This document shows positions 32,709-45,420 of a DNA stretch of 64,000 nt, piece by piece. Under the pieces are notes generated by a model that saw nothing but the letters and a program-made list of their open reading frames with translations, was not told where the DNA came from and searched no databases. Numbering within the stretch: the first letter of the stretch is position 1; every line of letters begins with the position of its first letter. Both the position numbers and the translations under genes were made by a program. Source of the DNA: Zanthoxylum bungeanum (Eukaryota; Streptophyta; Magnoliopsida; Sapindales; Rutaceae); assembly GCA_019454045.1 (NCBI GenBank), contig SKCR01049625.1:1-64000 (forward strand), written 5' to 3'.

Positions 32709-34736
32709 TGTTGGGTTTCAATCAAGTCCCAAGGATCTTTAATCAAGCATAAAACGAGTTGAATACAACCAAATGAGGTGCGTAATAACTCACATTGATC
32801 GGTAGAGATGCATCAAGGACGAAAAACGCACTGCTCCTCCTTGCTCGGCAGTGGGCTACGCAAATGGTGAACTGCACGGCGTGGGGGCTGCTTCCTCCTC
32901 CAAGAATCGGCCATGGGTGTCCTCCATGGAAGCTCCAAGCTCCAAGATTCACAAGGTGATTCCTTGCTCATGAAAACACTACCCTATCACCTTTGTAGTC
33001 CTCCATGAGTGTGCTAGCACCTAGATCTTGCAACAAAATCTTTGCTTCTCCATTTTGCTCGGTGAAAACCAGAAAAACAGAGAGAAAAATGGTCCAAGAC
33101 CGAGAGAGAAGAAGGAGAAGCTTTTTGGCTCCAAAAAAAATTGTATTAGGTTTTATAATTTCCAAAATTAATAAAACATATACAACTTTTTAATTTCCAA
33201 AAGCAAGCATTAAATGTCTTTCCATCATCTCAAATCAACTCACATCAATCACTCAAATGTCACATCACTCAAAGTGACATGTGATTTGACGCTTGATGTG
33301 ACAAATGATTTGACGCTTGATTTGACTTGCGTGCCGCACTCGAATTCGAAATGTGAATGCGCTCGCAAATAATCCCGGGCTCGGGTTCGCTAATTCCAAA
33401 TTAACGAATTTTCCGTTGCGTCGTAATTAAACGATTAAGCCTAGCGAAATCACTATTCACGTCGCTAACGAATTAATTCTAAATTAATTCGTTCGCCCGA
33501 ATTAAAATCTAATTTTAATTCCGCGTCGAAATCCAATTTCGTATAATATATCAAATATATTATTTTATCGATTATTTCCAAATTAATCGTTCTCTCTCTA
33601 TAATTGATATTTTATCACAGATAAAATATCTCCTCAATTAATCCCAGATTAATTTTCTCTCTCAATAAATTAATCACAGCTTAATTAAAGTGCGAGTCAT
33701 ACGTCATCGGTGAATCTTTAGAAAGCGACCCATGAGATCCCCGGATATGTTGGCAGTAAATCGGGTCGTCGGACTATCCGAACACGTAAGTACCTCGTAC
33801 TACGTTTACACCGATTCACAAGACAAGGTTGGCCTCTAGCAAAGCGCCATGCCTACCCAATTCTCCGGAAACATGCTTACAGGAATAAGCGATTTATATC
33901 AGGCGTAGTATACATGGTATTGCATATTTTGATCCAGTATCAGATGATCACGTTCTAGGCCTGGGGCTGGAGTCGGGTCTGCCCCGTACGAAACACATGT
34001 CGGATCTCTGGTAACTAGTCTCTATATCGGATAAACATGACCTTGTCATTTTATCCCGATGACTGCAGTACTAAAGAGAACCAGTACCGTATCCTACGTG
34101 ACCATCATCTCGATATGACTGGAGTGACACTTCCGTCTTAACATCACACCTAACACACTACGATTCTCAATATACCCAGTATTGGCGTACACAGAACTGG
34201 TTAAAGCCTTGGACGACCTCAACCAAAGTATATTGATTGTCGCAAGTATTAGCGGTGCAAGTCTCAGGTTAAGACCAAATACACCTACCCTGATTTCGGA
34301 CTTCCATAGACACATAGTCATACTACCAATGGAATTCCGAAGGGGTCTTTCCAGAGCGAAGCTGTTTCCGTACCATCGGTGAAACACAACCTCATATTAC
34401 ACTTGCATGAGTATCCTATACCCAAATATACGAGAACTATGTCGTTGTGCCCTCACAACACGCACAAGTGCAATACTAGTCTTTTACGTATTTATCGATG
34501 TCCAATCTCGATAATACTCTGACTATGGATATTTTATGATTTATCCTTCGTGGACTGATACTATCTCATATCATTCTCTGTCCAGGAACAAATCATAGGG
34601 ACCTCTCATCATTTATATATCTAGGTGATCTAATCACAAATGATAAGAGTGCAATCTCCTTTGTCACATAGTTAATTTGTACAACAACACTATGATCTGT
34701 ACAAATAGTGACGCTATGGGTCATAATTGTCCAACA
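32709..34736 (-). repeat. 3' LTR of element B
   Basis: Plus-strand termini TGTTGGGTTT...GTCCAACA. Near-identical to 40502-42574 except that about 57 bp present at 40929-40975 are missing here near 33130. Apparent open frames (32743-32952, 34094-34387) are LTR sequence repeated at 40536 and 41931. Confidence 0.92.
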
Positions 34737-37700
34737 ATCTCCCACTTGGCCTATAGCCAGTCACTCGAGTGTCTACCACCCGAACTATGTACGGTCCGCT
34801 CAAATTGCTGAGAAAAGGTTTTCGTCAGCGGATTTTCATGATTATCATCTGATGCGATTTATTCGATCATCACATCGCCACGATGTATGATCCGAACGTA
34901 TCAGATGAATATCGAAGTATTTATCTGGATCGTTGATGAGACCATTAATTCTTTAGCATGTGATGTAGCCTAGCTCAGCTGCTAAAAGAACAATATCTAA
35001 TTAGATATTTATCGACCCCAGAAGGCTTCTATTGCTGCCTCAGCTGCAGCAATAACCCGCATTTGTTGTTTATTCGGTAACAGTATCTTGCTTGGAAGAT
35101 TTCCAACTCACCGTACCGTTATTCAAACTGTATAGTACCGTTTGCGACTTTCAGTCGTCTTTATCGGTTTAAGAAACTTGCCGTAGTGACTAGTGATCCT
35201 AGTCACTTCAAGTTCTCCTTCTCCAAAGTTTTAAGACAGCATCCTTAGATCTCTAAGATACTAACGGATGTTCTTAATATCAATCCAGTGACTATCACTT
35301 GGATTGGCCTGTTTGTGAATCATATGCTCAAAGCGTATGAGACACTAGGTCGCGTACATTTTTCAATGTACGATTTCTCGGAGAGTTTTCGAAAGCCAAG
35401 CTTTCGCCGATTATTATGGGAATATCATTTCCAAGAAATGACACATTATCATTATTTATAGGATAGCCACTGTCAGTGCGCTCCCACTAACCCCTATTTT
35501 ACACAAGAATCTTTTCGTTTTGAATTAAATCATAAACTATTATGATTACATCAAAACGATAATTCCAGAACCTATGCTTGCTTCAATCCAAACATGGATC
35601 GAATAACCTGCAAACCTTGTTGCTAGTTTTGGTACGACAAAACCGACAGGATGTTTTAAACATCCTCCGAAAGGTTTCCTTTTCAGGAAAGCGATTTTCC
35701 CGTAAAGCTGTCATATTTCATGAATGAACCATGCAACATTCGGTAAACATTATCCGAATGGATATACTGTGGCAACATTTAAAAGGTTGAATCGTAATCA
35801 ACACAATGTTGATAACGATACCTTTCCGCTAAAAGCCTAGCTTTACACGTCGGTACGTTGCCATCTATGTACGTCTTCCTTGAAGATTTATATAGTACCA
35901 TTAGGCACAATGCCTTGCGGTACATCAACTAGTATCCAAACTTGTTGATATACATGGAATCCATTTCGGACTCATGACATTTTGTCATGATAGTGAGTCG
36001 ATACCTTGTATCACTTCCTCATACGTAGTCAGTTGGTATACCTCAAAAGATTGACATCTTTACGAGGTGAGATCAGAAACCCATACCCCAGGTTGTTTTC
36101 TGACTCTCTCCGACTCACGCGGTTCTTGTGTATTCGAAGATAATGGTAATAGTTGCATCATTGATGAACTATTTATGTTCCATTAGGATTTGATGCCTAG
36201 AATAGTATTACTCCGATTTTCATTGAGTTTTACTATCCTCCCACTTACCACTGCATATCGGTATTCCTCTTAGAAAAACACCATGGCGAGCAACAATTAC
36301 ATTATTCTCTAGTGAGTTGTATAAATACAATACTTATGGTATCCCTATGATAACCTACAATTGGCACTTATCCAATTTGGGTTTTAGTTTGGTATCATCC
36401 AAACATATGCCTAGCATTCCCAAATTATCAGGAATGTGAAACCTGGTTTCTTTCCTGTTCATATCTAATATGATATCTATCAAACAGATTATTATGGAAC
36501 CTTATTCCAAATAAGTTTTGCACTGCTAATGCTTATCCGTTGAAGGAAATGGTAGCTCATAGCGACTCATGATTAACCTTATCATGTCTAACAAGATTCG
36601 GTTACTCAATTCGGATACACCGTCAAATTGACGTGTTCCGGGAGGAGTCCTCTTTTGAAAGAATACTTTACTCTTCAAGTATTTTAGAAACTTAATGCTT
36701 AAGTCGTAACGGTTTAATACTTTAGCCGATATGTTTGTCTATTTCGTGTCGAAACTGTAAAAGTTTCTGATTTGTGTTCTTCAAAAGAAACACATAACCA
36801 TTACGCGATGCCACATCCGTATAGGTCACGAAATATTCATATCCACATCTAGCCTAGCTAGACATGGGCCCACTTGCTTCACTATGAATTATGGCTAACA
36901 GATCGGTGGCATTTACACTTTTACCAAGTAAATAGTGTTTCAGGAACTTTGCCCTATAAACTAGATTCGTAGACTTTATTTGATTGGAAGCAAATCAGTC
37001 CTGGTACCCACTCTTCAAAAGTGCGGATATACGATTCTTGTTTAATGTGTCCCAGACAACATTGCCACTTTAAGTTTCAACCTGATCAAATCAGTTTGAG
37101 CTATTTGTTTGTTATGTTATACGTGTGAGATTTATTTATATTCTAAATATAAATTATGTTGTTCACATCTAATGTGTTTATCTCAATATCATCTTTATAT
37201 AATAAAACACTTTAGTGTTCTAGAATATAAAGGTTCAATCCGCAACAGATTAAACACTGATATAAAGATAATGTTCCTAGTCAAACTAGTTACATTATAA
37301 CAGTATCCTAATTTAAGTACACACCCAAAGGGTAGTTCCTAAACTTAGGTTTCTACGGTTAAAACAGCGACTTTCGTCCCGTTTCCAATTCGCAGATAAT
37401 CTTTATTGAAGTCAGTATCATGTTCAAAACAGATCCGAACATCAATACATATATTTATATAACACACTAAGTATCAAAATCCAATTTTAAATACTAGTAA
37501 TGAATATATTTATGACAAACATATTTGAAGTCAGAGGCTTGCTCGTCTTCAATTCCTTCTTGGGATATGTCCTTTTATCTTCCCAGAAAACTATAATGAT
37601 TTAGCCTTCGCCCTTTTTCAATATTTCAGAAGCCTTTGGCCAAGCCTCAGGTTTCTAGAATATCGAAGTAAGGTGCGTCTTGCGCTACTTGCCTAATTGC

Positions 37701-37950
37701 AAACTTTAACTTTATCTCCTTGAGAATAGTCATTAACTCTCCAAGAGTTTATTATTGCAATATATTTACTTCTAAGATCTAATAATAATCCCATGAAGAT
37801 CCTTCAATTTCATTATCATACTTTAAGAATCTAATCCTTAGTTCTGATAAAGAAATTAAGGAGTCTATATGACAAGTATGATGAATTAAGCACTTAAGTT
37901 ATCTTACATAAATCTTCCAAATATTATGCTCTACTTATTGCTTAACTCCA
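34737..37950 (-). pseudogene. Element B pol and gag remnants
   Basis: Directly after the polypurine tract (34737-34751), the block at 34900-35400 aligns with the RNase H region of element A, 35600-36250 with its RT region, 36600-37080 with its integrase and 37400-37900 with its gag. No open frame over 60 residues survives with a domain signature. Relative to A (44780-44880), about 80 bp including the CCHC zinc knuckle are missing near 37555. Confidence 0.7.
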
Positions 37951-40489
37951 GGCTTAGGCCTAATTTGTTATTTTATCAAATAAACTAACTTATATATATT
38001 TCCAGGACCATCCTGAAATATTATTCCCAATTTGAAAAATTATAGTCGTTTTTTAAATACATTTTCACCCAGGATTATGTTTTAAAACCCAATCTTTCAT
38101 TTTCAATCTTGATTCTAATAGTCCAACTATTTAATCAACGATTTGTGGTACTTGTATTATATTATTATTATAGTCCAACTATACAATCAAATATAATTTA
38201 AATTAATTAACCTCAATTACATTGATTACTATAATCCAATTATAAAATCAACTGTAAATCGAAATTAATTAATTCAAATATATTGATTATTATAATCCAA
38301 TTATATAATCAATTATAATACAGTCCAACTGCTTATAAAAACAACAATTAAATATTAGTCTAACTAATATTATTAACTAACGACGAAATATTTGAAATGA
38401 GCGCGTATGGCGAGTAATTGAACGAATATTGCAAATTCAATTCTTGCCTCCCACTATTTTTCGGCGAGCCTCTAACCCTCTGTCGAGTACTCGGGAAACC
38501 GTGTTTCCTAGTGGGCTAGGATCCCGTTAAATATCACACAATCTTGACTTTGGCCAACAAATTATATGATAATTAACTAGGTAGATCTCTAAGATCAATT
38601 GGATCCAATCCAATTCCTAGATCTGGTAGGGGGACATCCAAGTCTGAAACATATATCTTATATATGCCAATACATCCAATGTATTACCTAACCTTTTTCC
38701 TCTGAATCAACTAACCTTGGCTTTGGCACAACAAACTTAGTGATCCCAGTCAAGCGCGACCCATTGACCATGGAAAGCTTCGTAATCAATGTCGATGGAC
38801 AAGAAGTGGTCTTGACTTTTGCCAACAAACCACAACTTGGACAAGACACTGATATGGAACAAAGCCTTCGTGATTCAAACACATCTTGACAGACAAAGGC
38901 CTTGACTTTGGCCAACAAACCAATGTCGTCTCGGATCTTGAGTGAGAATCACTCAATGGAAGGAAAGACGCTTAATATTTAGCGAGGGTTTTTCGTGTGC
39001 AAATTGGCAACCAGATTATTATCTTTGTTAAGGTCTCATCATCATACACCCTTAAGCATGCATTCTAAACACATAATAAAGCGCATATGTAAAATAATAA
39101 TGATATGCGGATGGATACTTTACACAATTGATCCTAGATCAAATCTCTCTCTTTCTCTCTCCAAGCTAGCACTTGTATTACTTCTACCCGTTACACTACA
39201 CTTCTAAAGAAACCTCATTTACATTGAGGGGAATAGGTGAGAAGAGAATACAAAGAAATAGGAAATAAGGCTGGACTCGCAAGTCCAATTAATAAATCAA
39301 ATTTATTACAATTTCCAAAATTGCCCCACCCGACTAATATCCATATGATATACATTATTCATGCATCGCAAGCATGTATTCATACAAGCATGTTATCAAT
39401 CAATCTAATCAAATTAATTAATCTGATATTTAGTGATCATCCAATGTTCAAACAAAGATTTGATTTTGTTCGAGTCAAACTCGTATTGCGAACACGTACT
39501 CAAAGTACGATTTCTCAAATAAAATTAAATTACATAATTAAATCCAATTTAATACGTATTTAATTCTAATTCATTATTTAATTCCAAATTAAATATTACA
39601 CTTTATAAAATAAACCATTACGACTTAAATTTTGAATTTAATCGTTACGGGTCTCAAAGCCCGATTAATATCCAATATTAATTTAATTAAAGTCCAATGG
39701 GCTTTTAATTAATTTCTTCAAGACGTGGACTTTTGGTCAACTCGGGTCAAACCGAATAACCAAAATCCAATTCGGGAGTTACCCCATAAGCCCAGAAATT
39801 AATTTAGGCCCATTAGTCCCAATTAAACTTTAAAGGTTCATTAGTCGCATTTGGGCCTTTTGGATGCGGTTTTGGGCCTAATTGGATCCAACCAATTTTG
39901 CCTAAACCCAACTTTGTACAACAAAGCCCAACAAGCCCAATAACAACTTTAAAAGCCCAAATCCAATTTAAGGCCCAATTTAATTAAATTACAAAATCCA
40001 ATTTTTTTAATTCAATTAAATAAAGTGTATAGCCTTATCAATTACCCAAATCAATATTTCCAAAACATCAAATTTGTTCAATTAATCATGCTTAACATCA
40101 TGGAATCATGTCCAACATAATTTGACAAAAATCAAACCCAATTACATGCATCAAGTGTCTCGGCCAAAGAGGAAAAAATTATGCCCAAATCAAATTCAAT
40201 CCAATTGAACCCAATCAAACATAAAATCAACATCCCCTAATGATTTCCAAGTCATCCAATGAACAAAAAATCAAAAATCCAAGACATTAGGGAGCTAACC
40301 AAATTCGGCCACAATGAACAAATTGGGGAAAATCAATCCAATTAATTTTTCAACAAATTGATTACATATAACTCTAAGTTATCCATATACAAACATACTT
40401 AAACAAACAATTTTTCAAAAACATGCTTAAATCAAAAAGCCCCAAATTTTTAGTTAAGAACCCTAATTTTCGTTTTATGCCCAAATGGC
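37951..40489 (-). other. Element B leader region
   Basis: Noncoding, between gag and the primer site. 38100-38340 holds short tandem-like 'tgattattataatccaattatataatcaa' units also found in A at 45540-45670. The blocks 'cgagcctctaaccctctg' (38465) and 'cttgactttggccaacaa' recur in A (45830, 46170). Open frames such as 38688-38918 have paralogous positions in A but no recognised domain. Confidence 0.6.
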
Positions 40490-40501
40490 TCAAGATACCA
40501 T
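40490..40501 (-). other. Primer-binding site of element B (degraded)
   Basis: The minus strand reads TGGTATCTTGAG directly after the LTR end, matching TGGTATCAGAGC at the first seven bases and then diverging. Confidence 0.6.
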
Positions 40502-42574
40502 TGTTGAGTTTCAATCAAGTCCCAAGGATCTTTAATCAAGCATAAAACGAGTTGAATACAACCAAAGGAGGTGCGGAATAACTCACATTGATCGGTAGAG
40601 ATGCATCAAGGACCAAAAATGCACTGCTCCTCCTTGCTCGGCAGTGGGCTGCGCAAATGGTGAACTGCACGGCGTGGGGGCTGCTTCCTCCTCCAAGAAT
40701 CGGCCATGGGTGTCCTCCATGGAAGCTCCAAGCTCCAAGCTTCACAAGGTGATTCCTTGCTCATGAAAACACTACCCTATCACCTTTGTATTCCTCCATG
40801 AGTGTGCTAGCACCTAGATCTTGCAACAAAATCTTTGCTTCTCCATTTTGCTCGGTGAAAACCAGAAAAACAGAGAGAAAAATGGTCCAAGATCGAGAGA
40901 GAAGAATGAGAAGCTTTTTGGCTCCAAAAGTGTGAAACCGTAAAAGAGAGAGAGAGATTGAGTGGGAAATAAAAAAATTGTATTAGGTTTTATAATTTCC
41001 AAAATTAATAAAACATATACAACTTTTTAATTTCCAAAAGCAAGCATTAAATGCCTTGCCATCATCTCAAATCAACTCACATCAATCACTCAAATGTCAC
41101 ATCACTCAAAGTGACATGTGATTTGACGCTTGATGTGACTAATGATTTGACGCTTGATTTGACTTGCGTGCCGCACTCGAATTCGAAATGAGAATGCGCT
41201 CGCAAATAATCCCGGGCTCGGGTTCGCTAATTCCAAATTAACGAATTTTCCGTTGCGTCGTAATTAAACGATTACGCCTAGCGAAATCACTATTCACGTC
41301 GCTAACGAATTAATTCTAAATTAATTCGTTCTCCCGAATTAAAATCTAATTTTATTTCCTTGTCGAAATCCAATTTCGTATAATATATCAAATATATTAT
41401 TTTATCGATTAATTCCAAATTAATCGTTCTCTCTCTATAATTGATATTTTATCCCAGATAAAATATCTCCGCAATTAATCCCAGATTAATTTTCTCTCTC
41501 AATAAATTAATCCCAGATTAATTAAAGTGCGAGTCATACGTCATCGGTGAATCTTTGGGAAGCGACCCATGAGATCCCCGGATATGTTGGCAGTAAATCG
41601 GGTCGTCGGACTATCCGAACACGTAAGTACCTCGTACTACGTTTACACCGATTCACAAGACAAGGTTGGCCTCTAGCAAAGCGCCATGCCTACCCAATTC
41701 TCCGGAAAAATGCTTACAGGAATAAGCGATCTATATCAGGCGTAGTATACGTGGTATTGCGTATTTTGATCCAGTATCAGATGATCACGTGCTAGGCCTG
41801 GGGCTGGAGTCGGGTCTGCCCCCTACGAAGCACATGTCGGATCTCTGGTAACTAGTCTCTATATCGGATAAACATGACCTTGTCATTTTATCCCGATGAC
41901 TACAGTACTAAAGAGAACCAGTACCGTATCCTACGTGACCATCATCTCCATATGACTGGAGTGACACTTCTGTCTTAACATCACACCCAACACACTACGA
42001 TTCTCAATATACCCAGTATTGGCGTACACTGAACCGGTTAAAGCCCTGGACGACCTCAACCAAAGTATATTGATTGTCGCAAGTATTAGCGGTGCAAGTC
42101 TCAGGTTAAGACCAAATACACCTACCCTGATTTCGGACTTCCATAGACACATAGTCATACTACCAATGGAATTCCGAAGGGGTCTTTCCAGAGCGAAGCT
42201 GTTTCCCGTACCATCGGTGAAACACAACCTCATATTATACTTGCATGAGTATCCTATACCCAAATATACGAGAACTATGTCGTTGTGCCCTCACAACACG
42301 CACAAGTGCAATACTAGTCTTTTACGTATTTATCGATGTCCAATCTCGATAATACTCTGACTATGGATATTTTATGATTTTTCCTTCGTGGACTGATACT
42401 GTCTCATATCATTCTCTGTCCAGGAACAAATCATATGGACCTCTCATCATTTATATATCTAGGTGATCTAATCACAAATGATAAGAGTGCAATCTCCTTT
42501 GTCACATAGTTAATTTGTACAACAACACTATGATCTGTACAAATAGTGACGCTATGGGTCATAATTGTCCAATA
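40502..42574 (-). repeat. 5' LTR of element B
   Basis: Plus strand begins TGTTGAGTTT and ends 'gtccaata', where the family terminus is CCAACA. It contains a (GA)n-bearing segment at 40929-40975 that is missing from the other LTR. It shares the 'cgagtcatacgtcatcgg' core (41529) with the LTRs of element A. Confidence 0.92.
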
Positions 42575-42579
42575 GTAGT

Positions 42580-43470
42580 CTACGAAGAATTTTCATGAAA
42601 GCCAAACATTCACCAATTGTATTATGGGAATGTCATTGCCAAGAAATGACATGTCATCATTATATAGGATAATCATTGTCAGTGCGCTCCCACTAACCTT
42701 CTTATATACACAAGAATTATCTTCGTTTTGAATTAAATCATATACCATTATGATCTTATCAAAATGTTAGTTCCAAGAACGCAATGCTTGCTTTAATCCA
42801 TAAATTGATTGAATTAACTTACAAACCTTGTTTGCTTGTTTTGGTACGACAAAACCGTTAGGATGTTTATAAACATCCTCCAAAAGGTTTCCGTTGAAGG
42901 AAAGCAGTTTTGATGTTCAGCTGCCATATTTCATAAATGAAATACGCAAAATTTGCAAGCATTATCCAAATGGATTTAACCATGGCAACAGGTGAAAAAG
43001 TTTCGTCGTAGTCGACACTATGTCGTTGAGGATACCCTTTCTGTACAAGCCTAGCTGTGTACATTTGTATGTTGCCATCTATGTATGTCTTCCTTGAAGA
43101 CTTATATAGTACCATAGGCACAATGCCTTCTGGTACATCAACCAGTGTCCAAACTTGGTTGGTACACATAGAATCCATTTCGGACTTCATGGCATTTTTC
43201 CATGAAGAGGGAGTCGATACCTTGTATCACTTCCTCATACGTAGCTGGTTCGTCTTCCTCAATAAGATTGACATCTTCATGAGGTGAGATCAGAAACCCA
43301 TACCTCCCAGGTTTTTTTCTGACTCTCTCTGACTTACACGGTTCTTGTGTATTCAAAGTTTGTGGTACAATTTCATCCCTGATGAACTGTTTGTGTTTCG
43401 TTAAGGAATCGGTGCCTGGAACAGTATTACTCTGATTTTCATCGAGTTTTACTTTCCTCCCACTTACCAC
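42580..43470 (-). pseudogene. Element A reverse transcriptase N-terminal half
   Basis: Open frames at 43138-43470 and 42867-43190 read the pre-RT linker (KSERVRKKPGRYGFLISPHE, EDEPATYEEV). They continue with the RT start MKSEMDSMCTNQVWTLVDVP, then KARLV-like YTARLVQKGYPQRHSVDYDE and TFSPVAMVKSI up to IKTAFLQR. This matches plant copia (Tork/Tnt1-like) RT. A frameshift separates the two frames, and the YVDD part was not recovered. Confidence 0.88.
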
Positions 43471-44330
43471 TGCATATAGGTATTCCTCTTAGGACAACCA
43501 CATGGAGAGCAACAATTACATTGTTCTCTTGTGAGTTGTATAAGTACTATAATTTGGTTTCCTTAGGATAACCTACAAATAGGCACTTATCCGATTTGGG
43601 TTCTAGTTTGGTATTATCCAAAAAATACCCAGCATTCCAAAATCTTCAGGAATGAGAAAACCCGTTTCTTTCCTGTTCATATCTAATATGAAGTCTGTCT
43701 AACAGATTATCATGAAACCTTATTCAAAATAAGTATTGCAATGTTTAATGTGTATCCCGTGAAGGAAATTGGTAGCTCAGAGCGACTCATCATTAACCTA
43801 ACTATGTCCAACAAAGTTCGGTTTCTTGTTCGGAAAACCGTCAAATTGAGGTGTTCCGGAAAGAGTCCACATTGAAAGAATACTATACTCTTTCAAGTAA
43901 TTGAGAAACTTATTGCTCAAGTATTTTCCACTACGGTCCAACCGTAATGTCTTAATACTTTTGCCGATATGTTTTTATACTTCGTGTCGAAACTCTTTGA
44001 ATTTATCAAAAGTTTCTGATTTATGTTTCATAAGAAACACATAACCATAACGAGATGCAACATTCGTAAAGGTTATGAAGTATTCATATCCACCTCTAGT
44101 CTAGCTAGACATGGGCCCACTTACGTCACTATGAACGAGGGCTAACAGATCGGTGGCACTTATATTTTTACCAAGTAAAAGGTATTTTAGGCACTTTGCC
44201 CAATAAACTAGATTCGTAGACATCATTTGAATTAGAATCAAATCCGTCCTAGTACCCACTCTTCGAAAGTGTGGATATACGAGTCTTGTTAATGTATCCC
44301 AGACAGCAATGACACAAATAAGTCTCATCT
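43471..44330 (-). pseudogene. Element A integrase remnant
   Basis: The frame 44101-44328 contains the pre-integrase remnant (WDTLTRLVYPH, with the WHCRLGH motif degraded) and SATDLLALVHSDVSGPMSS. Downstream, translated fragments read GYEYFITFTNVASRYGYVF, LMKHKSETFDKFKEF and KTLRLDRSGKYLS (the DRGGEY position, mutated), placing the integrase catalytic core at about 43800-44110. Confidence 0.8.
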
Positions 44331-44824
44331 GATTAATTCAGTTTGAGCTATTTGTTTGTCATGTTATATGTTTGAGATTCATTTATATTCAAAATATAAA
44401 TACTGTTATTCACATCTAATGTGTTTATCTCAATATCATCTTTATAAACAAAACACATAGTGTTCTAAAATATAAAGGTATACCCGCAACAGATTATACT
44501 TGATATAGAGATAATGTTTCTAGTCAAACTAGGTACATTATAACAGTTTCCTAATTTAAGTACATGCCCCAATAGCAGTTCCAAAACTTAGGTTTCTACG
44601 GTTAAAACAGCGACTCTCGTCCCGTTTCTGACTCGCAGGTTGATCTCAACTAAAGTCAGTCTCCTGCTTATCAGCAGATTCTGCACATCAGTACATATTT
44701 ATGTACCACATCTAGTATCAAATATCTAATTTTGAAACCAGTAGTGAACATGTTTATGACAAACATACTCGAAGCCGGAGCCTTGCCCCGCCTTCACTTC
44801 CTTCATGTCTGCCTTTGTCCATAC

Positions 44825-45420
44825 GGCAGTCACGCTTCCAGTGACCCCATTTGCCACAGTTTAGGCAGACATCTTGGGATATGTCTTTTGTCTTCCTAGA
44901 AGATTGTGACGATTTTTCCTTTGCCCATTACAGAAGCTCTGGCTCTGCTTCCTTGAGCATAGCCATCAACTCTCTAAGAGTTTTTCTCTTGGTTCATAAT
45001 AAACCTGCCTCAGCATTCGGGTAGAGACTATAAGATCAAATCTTTGGAAGTCTCGGCCACGTAGGTAATGCCCAGCTAACCTAGCTGTTCGATGTCAGCA
45101 ATCATCTATGACACCTAGTGTTCGTCAGATGTACTCTCTGACATACGCGAGCGAAACATCATCTTTTGCAATTCGTACTTCTAAGATCTAAGGATAGATC
45201 TATGAAGATCCTTCAATTTCATTATCATACTATAAGGATCTAATCCTTAATTCTGACGAAGAAATTAAGGAGTCATTGCGGCAACCATAACAGATTTAGC
45301 ACTAAAGTTATCATCATCATGAGTCTCCCAAAGCTCATGCTCCACTATTTGCTCAACTCCGGGCTCAGGCCCGAGATGTCACTCTATCAAATAAAGTAAC
45401 TTCTCGGCTCCCAGGACTAT
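44825..45420 (-). pseudogene. Element A gag remnant with CCHC zinc knuckle
   Basis: The minus strand at 44825-44866 reads CLNCGKWGHWKRDC, a complete CX2CX4HX4C nucleocapsid knuckle. Upstream in gag, fragments KYELQKMMFRSRMSES, MIADIEQLG and the 'ELMAML' block are visible but interrupted by stops. Confidence 0.8.

Larger units (their letters stand above)
32709..42574 (-). mobile_element. Copia-type LTR retrotransposon, element B, nested in A, TSD GTAGT
   Basis: LTRs at 32709-34736 and 40502-42574, flanked by perfect 5-bp duplications GTAGT (32704-32708 and 42575-42579). It has the same orientation and a similar internal layout as A, so it is a related family member inserted into A. The outer base pair of the right LTR is TA instead of CA. 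The polyprotein is more decayed than in A, and the zinc-knuckle region of gag is deleted. Confidence 0.94.
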